Shown here: one piece after another, positions 24,781 through 31,888 of the stretch
Numbering within the stretch: position 1 is the stretch's first letter
Layout: every line of letters starts with the position of its first letter
Origin: Streptomyces sp. S3(2020)
Lineage (GTDB): Bacteria; Actinomycetota; Actinomycetes; Streptomycetales; Streptomycetaceae
Length of the DNA: 48,874 nt
Assembly: GCF_013044505.1 (NCBI RefSeq)
Contig: NZ_JABERD010000062.1
Coordinates: forward strand, 1-48,874
Direction: 5' to 3'
The notes under the pieces: generated by a model
Databases searched by the model: none
What the model was told of the DNA's origin: nothing
Seen by the model: only the letters and a program-made list of their open reading frames with translations
Made by a program: the position numbers and the translations under genes

Positions 24781-24894
24781 CGGCACCCGCTCCCCTACCA
24801 GGCACCGCGCGGACACCCCCTACGACCCCGGCTCTGGCCGGCACCGCTCCCCTCCCGGCAACCCGCGCGGACACCCCCTGTGACCCCCGCCCTG
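24781..24894. repeat. Imperfect ~57-bp tandem repeat, two copies
   Basis: Two similar blocks, 24781-24838 and 24839-24894, share CGGCACC, GCTCCCCT and GCGCGGACACCCCCT followed by GACCCC. A third decayed fragment follows before 24930. The array lies between the MazG-like gene and the TAXI gene, where promoters for both are expected. Confidence 0.8.
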
Positions 24895-24929
24895 GTCAGC
24901 ACCGCGTCCCTGCTGGCAGGATCGCGCGC

Positions 24930-25916
24930 ATGTCCAAGGTGTTCCCCCGTATGAGCAGGAGCCGGGCGCTGCAAGGCGCGGCCGCCGGTTTCGTGGTCTT
25001 CGGGCTGTTGCTGTGGTGGCTGCTGCCGGGCGAGGAGCCGCCGGGCGGGTCGATCTCCTTCAGCACGGGCTCACGCGGCGGGGTGTACGAGGCCTACGGC
25101 AAGGACCTCAGCGACGAGTTCGCCAAGGACATGCCCGACCTCGAGGTGGACCTGGAGACCAGCGACGGATCACAGGACAACGTCACGCGCGTGGCGACCG
25201 GCGAGGCCGACTTCGCCATCGCCGCGGCGGACGCGGTGGAGTCGTTCGCGATCGAGCATCCGGTAGAGGCCGCCCGACTGCGCGGAGTCGCACGTCTGTA
25301 CGACGACTACGTTCAGCTCATCGTCCCGCGGAACTCGGACATCGACTCCCTGGCCGACCTGAAGCACAAGCGCGTCGCCATAGGGCCCGAGAAATCGGGT
25401 GTGCGGCTGATCGCCGACCGGGTGCTGCGAGCCGAGGGCATGGACCCGGCCACGGACATCAAGCCGTTCCCGTACGGCATCAAGGACGTCGAACAGCTCG
25501 GGCACACCATCGACGCGTTCTTCTGGTCGGGCGGACTGCCGACGAACGGGCTGAAGGCGCTCGCCAAGACGTCGTCCTTCAAGTTCGTACCGATCAAGGC
25601 CGACTTCGTCGCCAAACTCCACACCCAGAGCGCCGCCAACCGCTACTACCGTCCGGCCAACATCCCGGAGTCGGCCTACGACGGCCAGGACGCGTACGCC
25701 GTGCCGACCATCGCCGTGTCCAACCTGTTGATCACCCGCGAGGACCTGGACCCGCGGCTCACCGAGTGGCTGACCCGGACCGTGATCCGCAGCCGGGACG
25801 ACATCGGCGGCAAGGTGCACTCCGCCCAGCTGGTCGACCTGCGCACGGCGATCTACACCTCCCCGCTGACCCTGCACGAGGGCGCGCGGCGCTACTACCG
25901 CTCCGTCAAGCCGTAG
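24930..25916 (+). CDS. TAXI-family TRAP transporter solute-binding protein
   Basis: Predicted 328-aa extracytoplasmic binding protein with an uncleaved N-terminal helix (GAAAGFVVFGLLLWWLL). TAXI features are ISFSTGSRGGVYEAYGKDLS near the start of the mature part, VATGEADFAIAAADAV, and DIDSLADLKHKRVAIGP. ATG 24930 has AGGA eight bases upstream. TAXI proteins deliver organic acids such as glutamate or 2-oxoglutarate to TRAP permeases, but no TRAP membrane subunit is in the window. Its 3' end overlaps the convergent sensor kinase gene by 11 bp. Position next to the glutamate kinase GluK invites a link to glutamate sensing, which is speculation. Confidence 0.88.
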   Translation: MSKVFPRMSRSRALQGAAAGFVVFGLLLWWLLPGEEPPGGSISFSTGSRGGVYEAYGKDLSDEFAKDMPDLEVDLETSDGSQDNVTRVATGEADFAIAAADAVESFAIEHPVEAARLRGVARLYDDYVQLIVPRNSDIDSLADLKHKRVAIGPEKSGVRLIADRVLRAEGMDPATDIKPFPYGIKDVEQLGHTIDAFFWSGGLPTNGLKALAKTSSFKFVPIKADFVAKLHTQSAANRYYRPANIPESAYDGQDAYAVPTIAVSNLLITREDLDPRLTEWLTRTVIRSRDDIGGKVHSAQLVDLRTAIYTSPLTLHEGARRYYRSVKP

Positions 25917-27288
25917 CGGCGCTGCGGGGCACGGACACCGTCACCGTCAGGCCGTGCGGTTCGTGATGGCCGTAGGAGATCGTGCCGCCGCCGGCGTGCA
26001 GCAGGGTCCGGGAGATGGACAGGCCGAGGCCGGAGCCCTTGATGTTCTGGTGGCGGTTGCTGCGCCAGAAGCGGTCGCCGATGCGGGCGAGTTCCTCGGC
26101 GGTCAGACCGGGGCCGTTGTCGGTGACGACGACGGTCGCCGTCTCGCCGTTGGAGGAGACCGTCACCTCGACGCACTCGTCCTCGGGCGTGAACTTGACC
26201 GCGTTGTCGATGACCGCGTCCAGCGCGCTGGAGAGGGTGACCGGGTCGGCCCAGCCGGTGATGGGCGGGCAGTCGCCCACCAGGCGTACGCCCTTGGCCT
26301 CGGCGGTCGGCGCCCAGGCCGCCACCCGCTCGGCGGCCAGCGCACCGATGTCGGTGATCCGCAGATGCGCGTCCGTGTGCTCGGCCAGGGCCAGGTCGAG
26401 CAGGTCGTCCAGGACCTGCGCGAGCCGCTTGCCCTCCGTCTGGACGGAGGCGATCTCCTTGTTGCCTGCCGGGAGTTCGAAGGCGAGCAGTTCGATGCGC
26501 AGCAGCAGCGCGGCGAGGGGGTTGCGCAGCTGGTGCGAGGCGTCGGCGACGAAGGCGCGCTGCTGCTCCAGGACGTCCTCGACGTTGTCCGCCATCTCGT
26601 TGAACGACCGGGCCAGGCGCTGGAGTTCCGGCGGACCGCCGGCGGCCGCGACCCGCGACTTCAGACGGCCGCTCGCGATCGCGTGCGTGGTGGCGTCGAG
26701 CACGCGCACCGGCCTGAGCACCCACCCGGTCAGCCGCAGGGCGGCACCGACAGCCACCAGCATCGCGGCCATCAGGCCCGTGCCGATGACCAGCCAGCCG
26801 TGCAGGATCCGCGAACGCATCTCCCCCGTGGGCGAGTCGGTGACGACGACCGCGACGACGTCACCGTCCCGGATGACCGGGGAGGCGACCACGAGCCGCC
26901 CCTGCTGCCAGGGAAAGATCTGCGGCGGATCCTCGCTGCGCCTGCTGAGCAACGCCTCGTCGAACGCCGCCCGCACCTCGCCGGTGTCGGGGATGAACAA
27001 GGTCATGGGGGCGTTCGCCATGATGCTCTTGTTCTGGTAGAAGACGCCGACGCGGATGCGGTAGACCTCGTAATAGCTGTCGAGTTCGCTCTGCAACGTC
27101 TTCTGGCGCTCGCCGCCCTCGCCGGTGACGTACTGGGCGAGGGCCGCGAAGTGCGCGGTGTCGTCGATCCGGTCGACGACCACTTTCTGCTGCTGGGCCG
27201 CGGCCACGCTGAAGCCGAGCGGGATGCCGAGCGCCAGCAGCACGGCCGCCATCAGGACGATGAGCAGCGGGAGGAGTCTTGTGCGCAC
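25906..27288 (-). CDS. gluK: Glutamate-sensing histidine kinase GluK
   Basis: Predicted 460-aa membrane histidine kinase. Two membrane helices (LLIVLMAAVLLALGIPL and LVIGTGLMAAMLVAVGAAL) flank an external sensor domain of about 130 residues. HAMP, HisKA with the phosphoacceptor in DASHQLRNPLAALL, and the ATPase blocks VIDNAVKFTPED, VTDNGPG and GSGLGLSI follow. It ends nine bases before the gluR stop codon region on the same strand order gluR-gluK. The S. coelicolor homologue (SCO5779, from memory) controls gluABCD in response to external glutamate. Confidence 0.92.
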   Translation of the reverse strand: MRTRLLPLLIVLMAAVLLALGIPLGFSVAAAQQQKVVVDRIDDTAHFAALAQYVTGEGGERQKTLQSELDSYYEVYRIRVGVFYQNKSIMANAPMTLFIPDTGEVRAAFDEALLSRRSEDPPQIFPWQQGRLVVASPVIRDGDVVAVVVTDSPTGEMRSRILHGWLVIGTGLMAAMLVAVGAALRLTGWVLRPVRVLDATTHAIASGRLKSRVAAAGGPPELQRLARSFNEMADNVEDVLEQQRAFVADASHQLRNPLAALLLRIELLAFELPAGNKEIASVQTEGKRLAQVLDDLLDLALAEHTDAHLRITDIGALAAERVAAWAPTAEAKGVRLVGDCPPITGWADPVTLSSALDAVIDNAVKFTPEDECVEVTVSSNGETATVVVTDNGPGLTAEELARIGDRFWRSNRHQNIKGSGLGLSISRTLLHAGGGTISYGHHEPHGLTVTVSVPRSAATA

Positions 27289-27297
27289 CCGGACCCG

Positions 27298-27984
27298 CTA
27301 CGAGGACGGGGCGACGAGCCGGTAGCCGACGCCGCGTACGGTCTCGATGAGGGCCGGCATGCGCAGCTTGGCGCGCAGGGAGGCGACGTGCACCTCCAGA
27401 GTGCGCCCGGTCCCCTCCCAACTGGTGCGCCACACCTCGCTGATGATCTGCTCCCGGCGGAAGACGACTCCGGGGCGCTGGGCCAGCAGGGCGAGCAAGT
27501 CGAACTCCTTGCGGGTCAGTTGGACAATCGAACCGTCCACACTCACCTGACGGGTCGGCAGCTCGATACGGACCGGGCCGAGGTGCAGCGCGGCCTCCGC
27601 CTCCGCGGCGGGGTCCTCGTGGGCGGTGCGCCGGCTGACGGCGTGGATCCGGGCGAGCAGCTCTCCGGTGTCGTACGGCTTCACCACATAGTCGTCCGCG
27701 CCGAGGTTGAGGCCATGGATGCGGGAACGGACGTCGGAGCGGGCGGTGACCATGATCACCGGGGTGCTGGTGCGCTTGCGGATCTTGCCGCAGACCTCGT
27801 ATCCGTCCTGGTCGGGCAGGCCCAGGTCGAGGAGGACGACTCCGAAGCCGGCGCCCTCCGGGACGAGCGCCTGGAGGGCTTCCTCGCCACTGCGCGCGTG
27901 GGTGACGTCGAATCCGTGCCGTGCCAGAACCGCGGACAGAGCGGCGGCGACGTGATTGTCGTCCTCCACGAGGAGCAGTCTCAT
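27298..27984 (-). CDS. gluR: OmpR-type response regulator GluR
   Basis: Predicted 228-aa regulator. The receiver domain begins MRLLLVEDDNHVAAAL, carries the phosphoacceptor Asp in GVVLLDLGLPDQDGYEV and the conserved Lys in DDYVVKPYD. The OmpR winged helix includes LTRKEFDLLALLAQRPGVVF and the C-terminal VRGVGYRL. ATG 27984 has AAGGAGG at ideal spacing; the 44 upstream open codons overlap the promoter region and are not needed. gluK follows nine bases after the stop. It is transcribed divergently from gluA, its expected target, across a 313-bp region full of repeat elements. Confidence 0.94.
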   Translation of the reverse strand: MRLLLVEDDNHVAAALSAVLARHGFDVTHARSGEEALQALVPEGAGFGVVLLDLGLPDQDGYEVCGKIRKRTSTPVIMVTARSDVRSRIHGLNLGADDYVVKPYDTGELLARIHAVSRRTAHEDPAAEAEAALHLGPVRIELPTRQVSVDGSIVQLTRKEFDLLALLAQRPGVVFRREQIISEVWRTSWEGTGRTLEVHVASLRAKLRMPALIETVRGVGYRLVAPSS

Positions 27985-28009
27985 CCGGGCCTCCTTCGGT
28001 TCATCGGCC

Positions 28010-28055
28010 GTACGATCTGAATGAGGGCAAAAGTACGATCTGGGTGCGGACAAAA
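28010..28055. promoter_or_regulatory. Two 23-bp tandem direct repeats, candidate GluR operator
   Basis: Units 28010-28032 and 28033-28055 both begin GTACGATCTG and end CAAAA, with 19 of 23 positions identical. OmpR-family regulators bind tandem direct repeats, and a ~23-bp step places two sites near the same helix face. The array begins 26 bp upstream of the gluR start codon, where it could mediate autoregulation. Binding by GluR is inference. Confidence 0.6.
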
Positions 28056-28059
28056 ACGC

Positions 28060-28079
28060 GTGCACGCGCGCGCGTGCAC
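28060..28079. promoter_or_regulatory. 20-bp perfect palindrome GTGCACGCGCGCGCGTGCAC
   Basis: Every base from 28060 to 28079 is self-complementary about the centre, and flanking bases break the symmetry. It starts five bases after the 23-bp repeats. The alternating purine-pyrimidine core could adopt Z-DNA or a cruciform, or it could bind a dimeric regulator. Confidence 0.55.
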
Positions 28080-28261
28080 CTTGTGAAGTCACGCCGATGG
28101 AAGAGGACGACGTCAAGTGGGTTCCGGTTGCGAGCCGCTTCCGTTACCCGGCCGATATGCGCCCTGCTCACAACTGCTACGACACGTGTCCGATTGCTAT
28201 CGGATCGTGATGCTCAGATTCCCCTCAAAGGTAATGACGCAGGTCGCATGGGGTCACTACT

Positions 28262-28283
28262 GTCCTCCGAAACCGAGGAGGAC
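28262..28283 (+). promoter_or_regulatory. Small hairpin before the gluA ribosome site
   Basis: GTCCTCC (28262-28268) pairs with GGAGGAC (28277-28283) across an 8-nt loop. The GGAGG strong enough to act as a ribosome site lies within the stem, while a second GGAG at 28284-28287 is free and ten bases from the start codon. Confidence 0.4.
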
Positions 28284-28297
28284 GGAGCCCGATAGCG

Positions 28298-29074
28298 ATG
28301 ACCGAAGTATCGGTGGCCAAGGAAGATGTGGCCGCGACCGGCGAACTGGTCGTCCTGAAGAGCGTCAACAAGCACTTCGGCGCGTTGCATGTTCTCCAGG
28401 ACATCGATCTCACGATCGCCCGCGGCGAGGTCGTCGTGGTCATCGGACCCTCCGGGTCCGGGAAGTCCACGCTGTGCCGGACCATCAACCGCCTGGAGAC
28501 GATCGACTCCGGCACGATCGCCATCGACGGCAAGCCCCTGCCCGCGGAGGGCAAGGAGCTGGCCCGGCTGCGCGCCGACGTCGGGATGGTCTTCCAGTCC
28601 TTCAACCTCTTCGCGCACAAGACCGTGCTCGAGAACGTGATGCTCGGCCAGATCAAGGTCCGCAAGGCGGACAAGAAGAAGGCCGAGGAGACTGCTCGCG
28701 CCCTGCTCGACCGGGTCGGTGTGGCGAGCCAGGCGGACAAGTACCCCGCGCAGCTCTCCGGCGGCCAGCAGCAGCGTGTCGCCATCGCCCGGGCGCTGGC
28801 CATGGGTCCCAAGGTCATGCTCTTCGACGAGCCCACCTCGGCGCTCGACCCCGAGATGATCAACGAGGTCCTCGAGGTCATGCAGCAGCTGGCCCGCGAC
28901 GGCATGACCATGATCGTCGTCACCCATGAAATGGGGTTCGCCCGTTCGGCCGCGAACCGGGTGGTGTTCATGGCGGACGGCCGGATCGTCGAGGAGGCTG
29001 TGCCGGACCAGTTCTTCAGCGCCCCACGCAGCGACCGCGCCAAGGACTTCCTGTCCAAGATCCTGCATCACTGA
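28298..29074 (+). CDS. gluA: Glutamate ABC transporter ATP-binding protein GluA
   Basis: Predicted 258-aa ATPase of the polar amino-acid uptake family (GlnQ/HisP type). Walker A is GPSGSGKST, the Q-loop lies in GMVFQSFNLF, the ABC signature is LSGGQQQRVAIARAL, Walker B is VMLFDEPTSALDPE and the switch His is in VVTHEMGFAR. It is first in the gluABCD operon and 76 bp from gluB. Expected partners are the GluC/GluD permeases and the GluB lipoprotein. Regulation by GluRK acts through the upstream intergenic region. Confidence 0.96.
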   Translation: MTEVSVAKEDVAATGELVVLKSVNKHFGALHVLQDIDLTIARGEVVVVIGPSGSGKSTLCRTINRLETIDSGTIAIDGKPLPAEGKELARLRADVGMVFQSFNLFAHKTVLENVMLGQIKVRKADKKKAEETARALLDRVGVASQADKYPAQLSGGQQQRVAIARALAMGPKVMLFDEPTSALDPEMINEVLEVMQQLARDGMTMIVVTHEMGFARSAANRVVFMADGRIVEEAVPDQFFSAPRSDRAKDFLSKILHH

Positions 29075-29150
29075 CAGCGCGTCACGACCCGCGTCACCCG
29101 CCGCCCCGTCTCGACGGACCGCATCTCTCATCACACAAAGGATGTTCACC

Positions 29151-29999
29151 ATGAAGCTCCGCAAGGTCACCGCCGCGGCCGCCGCTGCGCTGGTCCTCTC
29201 CCTGACCGCGACCGCGTGCGGCGGAGACGACGGCGACAGCGACAGCGCCGACTCGGGCTCCAGTGGCGGCGGGAAGATCAAGATCGGCATCAAGTACGAC
29301 CAGCCCGGTCTGGGCCTGAAGGAGCCCGACGGTTCCTTCTCCGGCTTCGACGTGGACGTCGCGACGTACGTGGCCAAGCAGCTCGGCTACGACGCCGACC
29401 AGATCGAGTTCGTCGAGACCAAGAGCGCCGACCGCGAGAACGCGCTCGCTCGTGGTGACGTCAAGTTCATCGCCGCCACCTACTCGATCAACGACGAGCG
29501 CAAGGAGAAGGTCGACTTCGCCGGCCCGTACCTGCTGGCGCACCAGGACCTGCTGGTCAAGAGCGACTCCGACATCGCCGAGGGCACCGACCTCAACGGC
29601 AAGAAGCTGTGTTCCGTGACCGGCTCGACCTCGGCGCAGAACGTCCAGAAGGACATCGCCCCGAAGGCCCAGCTGAAGCAGTACAGCGGCTACTCGGAGT
29701 GCATCGCGGCCCTGCAGAGCGGTGCCGTCGACGCGGTGACCACGGACGACTCGATCCTCGCGGGCTTCGCCGCGCAGGACAAGTACAAGGGTCAGTTCAA
29801 GCTCGCCGGCCTCAAGCTGAGCAACGAGAACTACGGCATCGGTGTCAAGAAGGGCGACACCGCGACCACCGACAAGATCAACACCGCGCTCGAGAAGATG
29901 GTCAGCGACGGCGCCTGGGACACCGCCGTCAAGGACAACTTCGGTCCGGCCGACTACAAGAACGAGCCCGCCCCGAAGATCGGCGTGATCGTCAAGTAA
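29151..29999 (+). CDS. gluB: Glutamate-binding lipoprotein GluB
   Basis: Predicted 282-aa solute-binding protein. The signal ends in LSLTATACGGDD, a lipobox. The mature part is a type 3 periplasmic-binding domain: IKIGIKYDQPGLGLKEPDGS, FSGFDVDVATYVAKQLGYD and FIAATYSINDERKEKVDF. ATG 29151 lies eight bases after AAAGGA; an in-frame ATG nine bases earlier lacks this site. It precedes a strong hairpin that separates it from gluC, the usual way of making more binding protein than permease. Confidence 0.95.
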   Translation: MKLRKVTAAAAAALVLSLTATACGGDDGDSDSADSGSSGGGKIKIGIKYDQPGLGLKEPDGSFSGFDVDVATYVAKQLGYDADQIEFVETKSADRENALARGDVKFIAATYSINDERKEKVDFAGPYLLAHQDLLVKSDSDIAEGTDLNGKKLCSVTGSTSAQNVQKDIAPKAQLKQYSGYSECIAALQSGAVDAVTTDDSILAGFAAQDKYKGQFKLAGLKLSNENYGIGVKKGDTATTDKINTALEKMVSDGAWDTAVKDNFGPADYKNEPAPKIGVIVK

Positions 30000-30013
30000 C
30001 ACCGGGATCCACT

Positions 30014-30053
30014 GGCGCGCCGCCGCCCGCCGCGATCAGGGCGGCGGCGCGCC
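30014..30053 (+). terminator. Strong intercistronic hairpin between gluB and gluC
   Basis: A perfect 15-bp stem (30014-30028 with 30039-30053), all G and C, closes a 10-nt loop. It lies 15 bp after the gluB stop codon and would act as a partial terminator or a 3' mRNA stabiliser, raising GluB above GluC and GluD. Confidence 0.8.
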
Positions 30054-30096
30054 GCGCCCCTCCACGTACCCCAGACACCCGGAAGCGCGGGAGATC

Positions 30097-30765
30097 GTGT
30101 TCGACTTTCTTGATGGTTACGACGTCCTAGGGGCGTTCTGGATGACGGTGAAACTCACCGTCCTCTCCGCCCTCGGCTCCCTGATCTGGGGCACCCTGCT
30201 GGCCGCGATGCGGGTCAGCCCGGTCCCGTTGATGCGCGGGTTCGGCACCGTCTACGTGAACATCGTCCGGAACATTCCGCTGACGGTGATCATCGTCTTC
30301 AACTCGCTCGGTCTCGCCGACGTCTTCGGCGTGACGCTGGGCGCGGCGGACGACTTCGACGTGCAGGGCTTCCGGCTGGCCGTTTTCGGCTTCATCGCCT
30401 ACACCGCGGCCTTCGTCTGCGAGGCGATCCGCTCCGGCATCAACACCGTGCCCGTCGGACAGGCCGAGGCGGCCCGTGCCATCGGGCTGAACTTCAGCCA
30501 GGTCCTGCGGCTCATCGTGCTGCCGCAGGCCTTCCGCGCGGTCATCGGTCCGCTGGCCAACGTACTGATCGCCCTGACGAAGAACACCACCGTCGCGGCC
30601 GCGATCGGTGTGGCCGAGGCGGCCCTCCTGATGAAGACCATGATCGAGAACGAGGCCCAGACGCTCGCCATCGGCGCCGTCTTCGCCTTCGGATTCGTGG
30701 TCCTGACCCTGCCGACCGGCCTCTTCCTCGGATGGCTGAGCAAGCGACTGGCGGTGAAGCGATGA
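30097..30765 (+). CDS. gluC: Glutamate ABC transporter permease GluC
   Basis: Predicted 222-aa HisM/GlnP-type permease with about five membrane helices. The family block FWMTVKLTVLSALGSLIWG and the cytoplasmic EAA loop EAARAIGLNFSQVLRLIVLP, which contacts the ATPase, are visible. GTG 30097 follows GGGAG at close spacing. It follows the gluB-gluC hairpin, and its stop overlaps the gluD start by four bases (ATGA). Confidence 0.94.
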   Translation: MFDFLDGYDVLGAFWMTVKLTVLSALGSLIWGTLLAAMRVSPVPLMRGFGTVYVNIVRNIPLTVIIVFNSLGLADVFGVTLGAADDFDVQGFRLAVFGFIAYTAAFVCEAIRSGINTVPVGQAEAARAIGLNFSQVLRLIVLPQAFRAVIGPLANVLIALTKNTTVAAAIGVAEAALLMKTMIENEAQTLAIGAVFAFGFVVLTLPTGLFLGWLSKRLAVKR

Positions 30766-31709
30766 GCTCCGTTCTGTACGACACTCCCGGCCCCCGCGCC
30801 AAACGGCGCAACGTCCTGGTCTCGGTGGTCTTCTTCCTCCTGCTGGCCCTCCTGCTGTGGTGGATCTGGCAGAAGATGGACGACAAGAACCAGCTGGAGT
30901 GGGACCTCTGGGAACCGTTCACCACCGACCAGGCCTGGTCGACGTATCTGCTGCCGGGACTCGGCAACACACTGAAGGCCGCGGCCCTCGCCATGGTGAT
31001 CGCCCTCCCGCTGGGCGCCTTCTTCGGCATCGCACGCCTCTCCGACCACCGCTGGGTACGCGGCGCGGCCGGCACCGTGGTCGAGTTCTTCCGGGCCATC
31101 CCGGTGCTGCTGCTGATGCTGTTCGCCAACGAGTTCTACGTCCGCTCCACCGACATCAGCAGCGAGCAGCGGCCCCTGTACGCGGTCGTCACCGGCCTGG
31201 TGCTCTACAACGCCTCCGTCCTCGCCGAGGTCGTCCGGGCCGGCATCCTCTCCCTGCCCAGGGGCCAGACCGAGGCCGCCTACGCGGTCGGCCTGCGCAA
31301 GGGCCAGACGATGACCAGCATCCTGCTGCCGCAGGCCGTCACCGCGATGCTGCCGGCCATCGTCAGCCAGCTCGTCGTCATCGTGAAGGACACCGCGCTG
31401 GGCGGTGTGATGCTCGGCTTCCCCGAGCTGCTCAACTCGCGCCAGACGCTGGCCGCCAACTACGCCAACGTCATCCCCAGCTTCATCGTCGTCGCGATCG
31501 TCTTCATCGTCGTGAACTTCATCCTCACGAGCTTCGCGAGCTGGCTCGAACAGCGGCTGCGGCGCAGCAAGAAGAGCACGGGCGCGGTTCTCGGCGCCGA
31601 GGACATGGAGGAGCTCAACCCGGCCGCGGTCGGTGGCACCTTCGGGACCGGTGGTGAGGGTGGTGGCCTGCCGGGCACCGGGACCTACACCGACCGAAAA
31701 AAGCTATAA
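30762..31709 (+). CDS. gluD: Glutamate ABC transporter permease GluD
   Basis: Predicted 315-aa second permease of the system. A positively charged N-terminus and first helix (VLVSVVFFLLLALLLWWIW) are followed by an extracytoplasmic loop, LLPGLGNTLKAAALAMVIAL and the EAA loop ending GLRKGQTMTSILLPQ. It is longer than GluC by an extra N-terminal helix and a Gly-rich cytoplasmic tail (GTFGTGGEGGGLPGTG). Translation is coupled to gluC through the ATGA overlap. A palindrome and a strong terminator follow immediately. Confidence 0.94.
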   Translation: MSSVLYDTPGPRAKRRNVLVSVVFFLLLALLLWWIWQKMDDKNQLEWDLWEPFTTDQAWSTYLLPGLGNTLKAAALAMVIALPLGAFFGIARLSDHRWVRGAAGTVVEFFRAIPVLLLMLFANEFYVRSTDISSEQRPLYAVVTGLVLYNASVLAEVVRAGILSLPRGQTEAAYAVGLRKGQTMTSILLPQAVTAMLPAIVSQLVVIVKDTALGGVMLGFPELLNSRQTLAANYANVIPSFIVVAIVFIVVNFILTSFASWLEQRLRRSKKSTGAVLGAEDMEELNPAAVGGTFGTGGEGGGLPGTGTYTDRKKL

Positions 31710-31721
31710 CTGACGGTCAGT
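31709..31721. promoter_or_regulatory. Palindrome ACTGACGGTCAGT after gluD
   Basis: Perfect 6-bp arms around a single central base begin at the last base of the gluD stop codon. The GAC-N-GTC core resembles many TetR operators, but no regulator gene is adjacent. It may be only part of the transcript end structure with the terminator 18 bp further on. Confidence 0.35.
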
Positions 31722-31738
31722 CAAGCAGCGTGCACCCT

Positions 31739-31772
31739 ACGGAGGCAGTGGCATGATCGCCACTGCCTCCGT
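31739..31772 (+). terminator. 14-bp-stem terminator of the glu operon
   Basis: ACGGAGGCAGTGGC (31739-31752) is perfectly complementary to 31759-31772 across the loop ATGATC, with outer TCAAG/CTTGA pairing possible. It lies 30 bp after the gluD stop. Confidence 0.85.
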
Positions 31773-31888
31773 CACTTGACGCAAGCACCGGCAATGGGTT
31801 GCATACGTTCTGTGATCGTGCACCCTGCTCCAACCTCCTGTTCACATACGTCTCTCGGGACGCCCTCACGGGCAGGGGGCGCCGCGTC

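Larger units (their letters stand above)
27985..28297. other. gluR-gluA divergent control region
   Basis: This 313-bp region contains no gene. It holds a 23-bp tandem direct repeat (28010-28055), a 20-bp perfect palindrome (28060-28079), short inverted repeats such as CCGAT-N4-ATCGG near 28192-28205 and ACACGTGT just before it, and a small hairpin close to gluA. I could not place convincing -35/-10 boxes. Confidence 0.7.
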
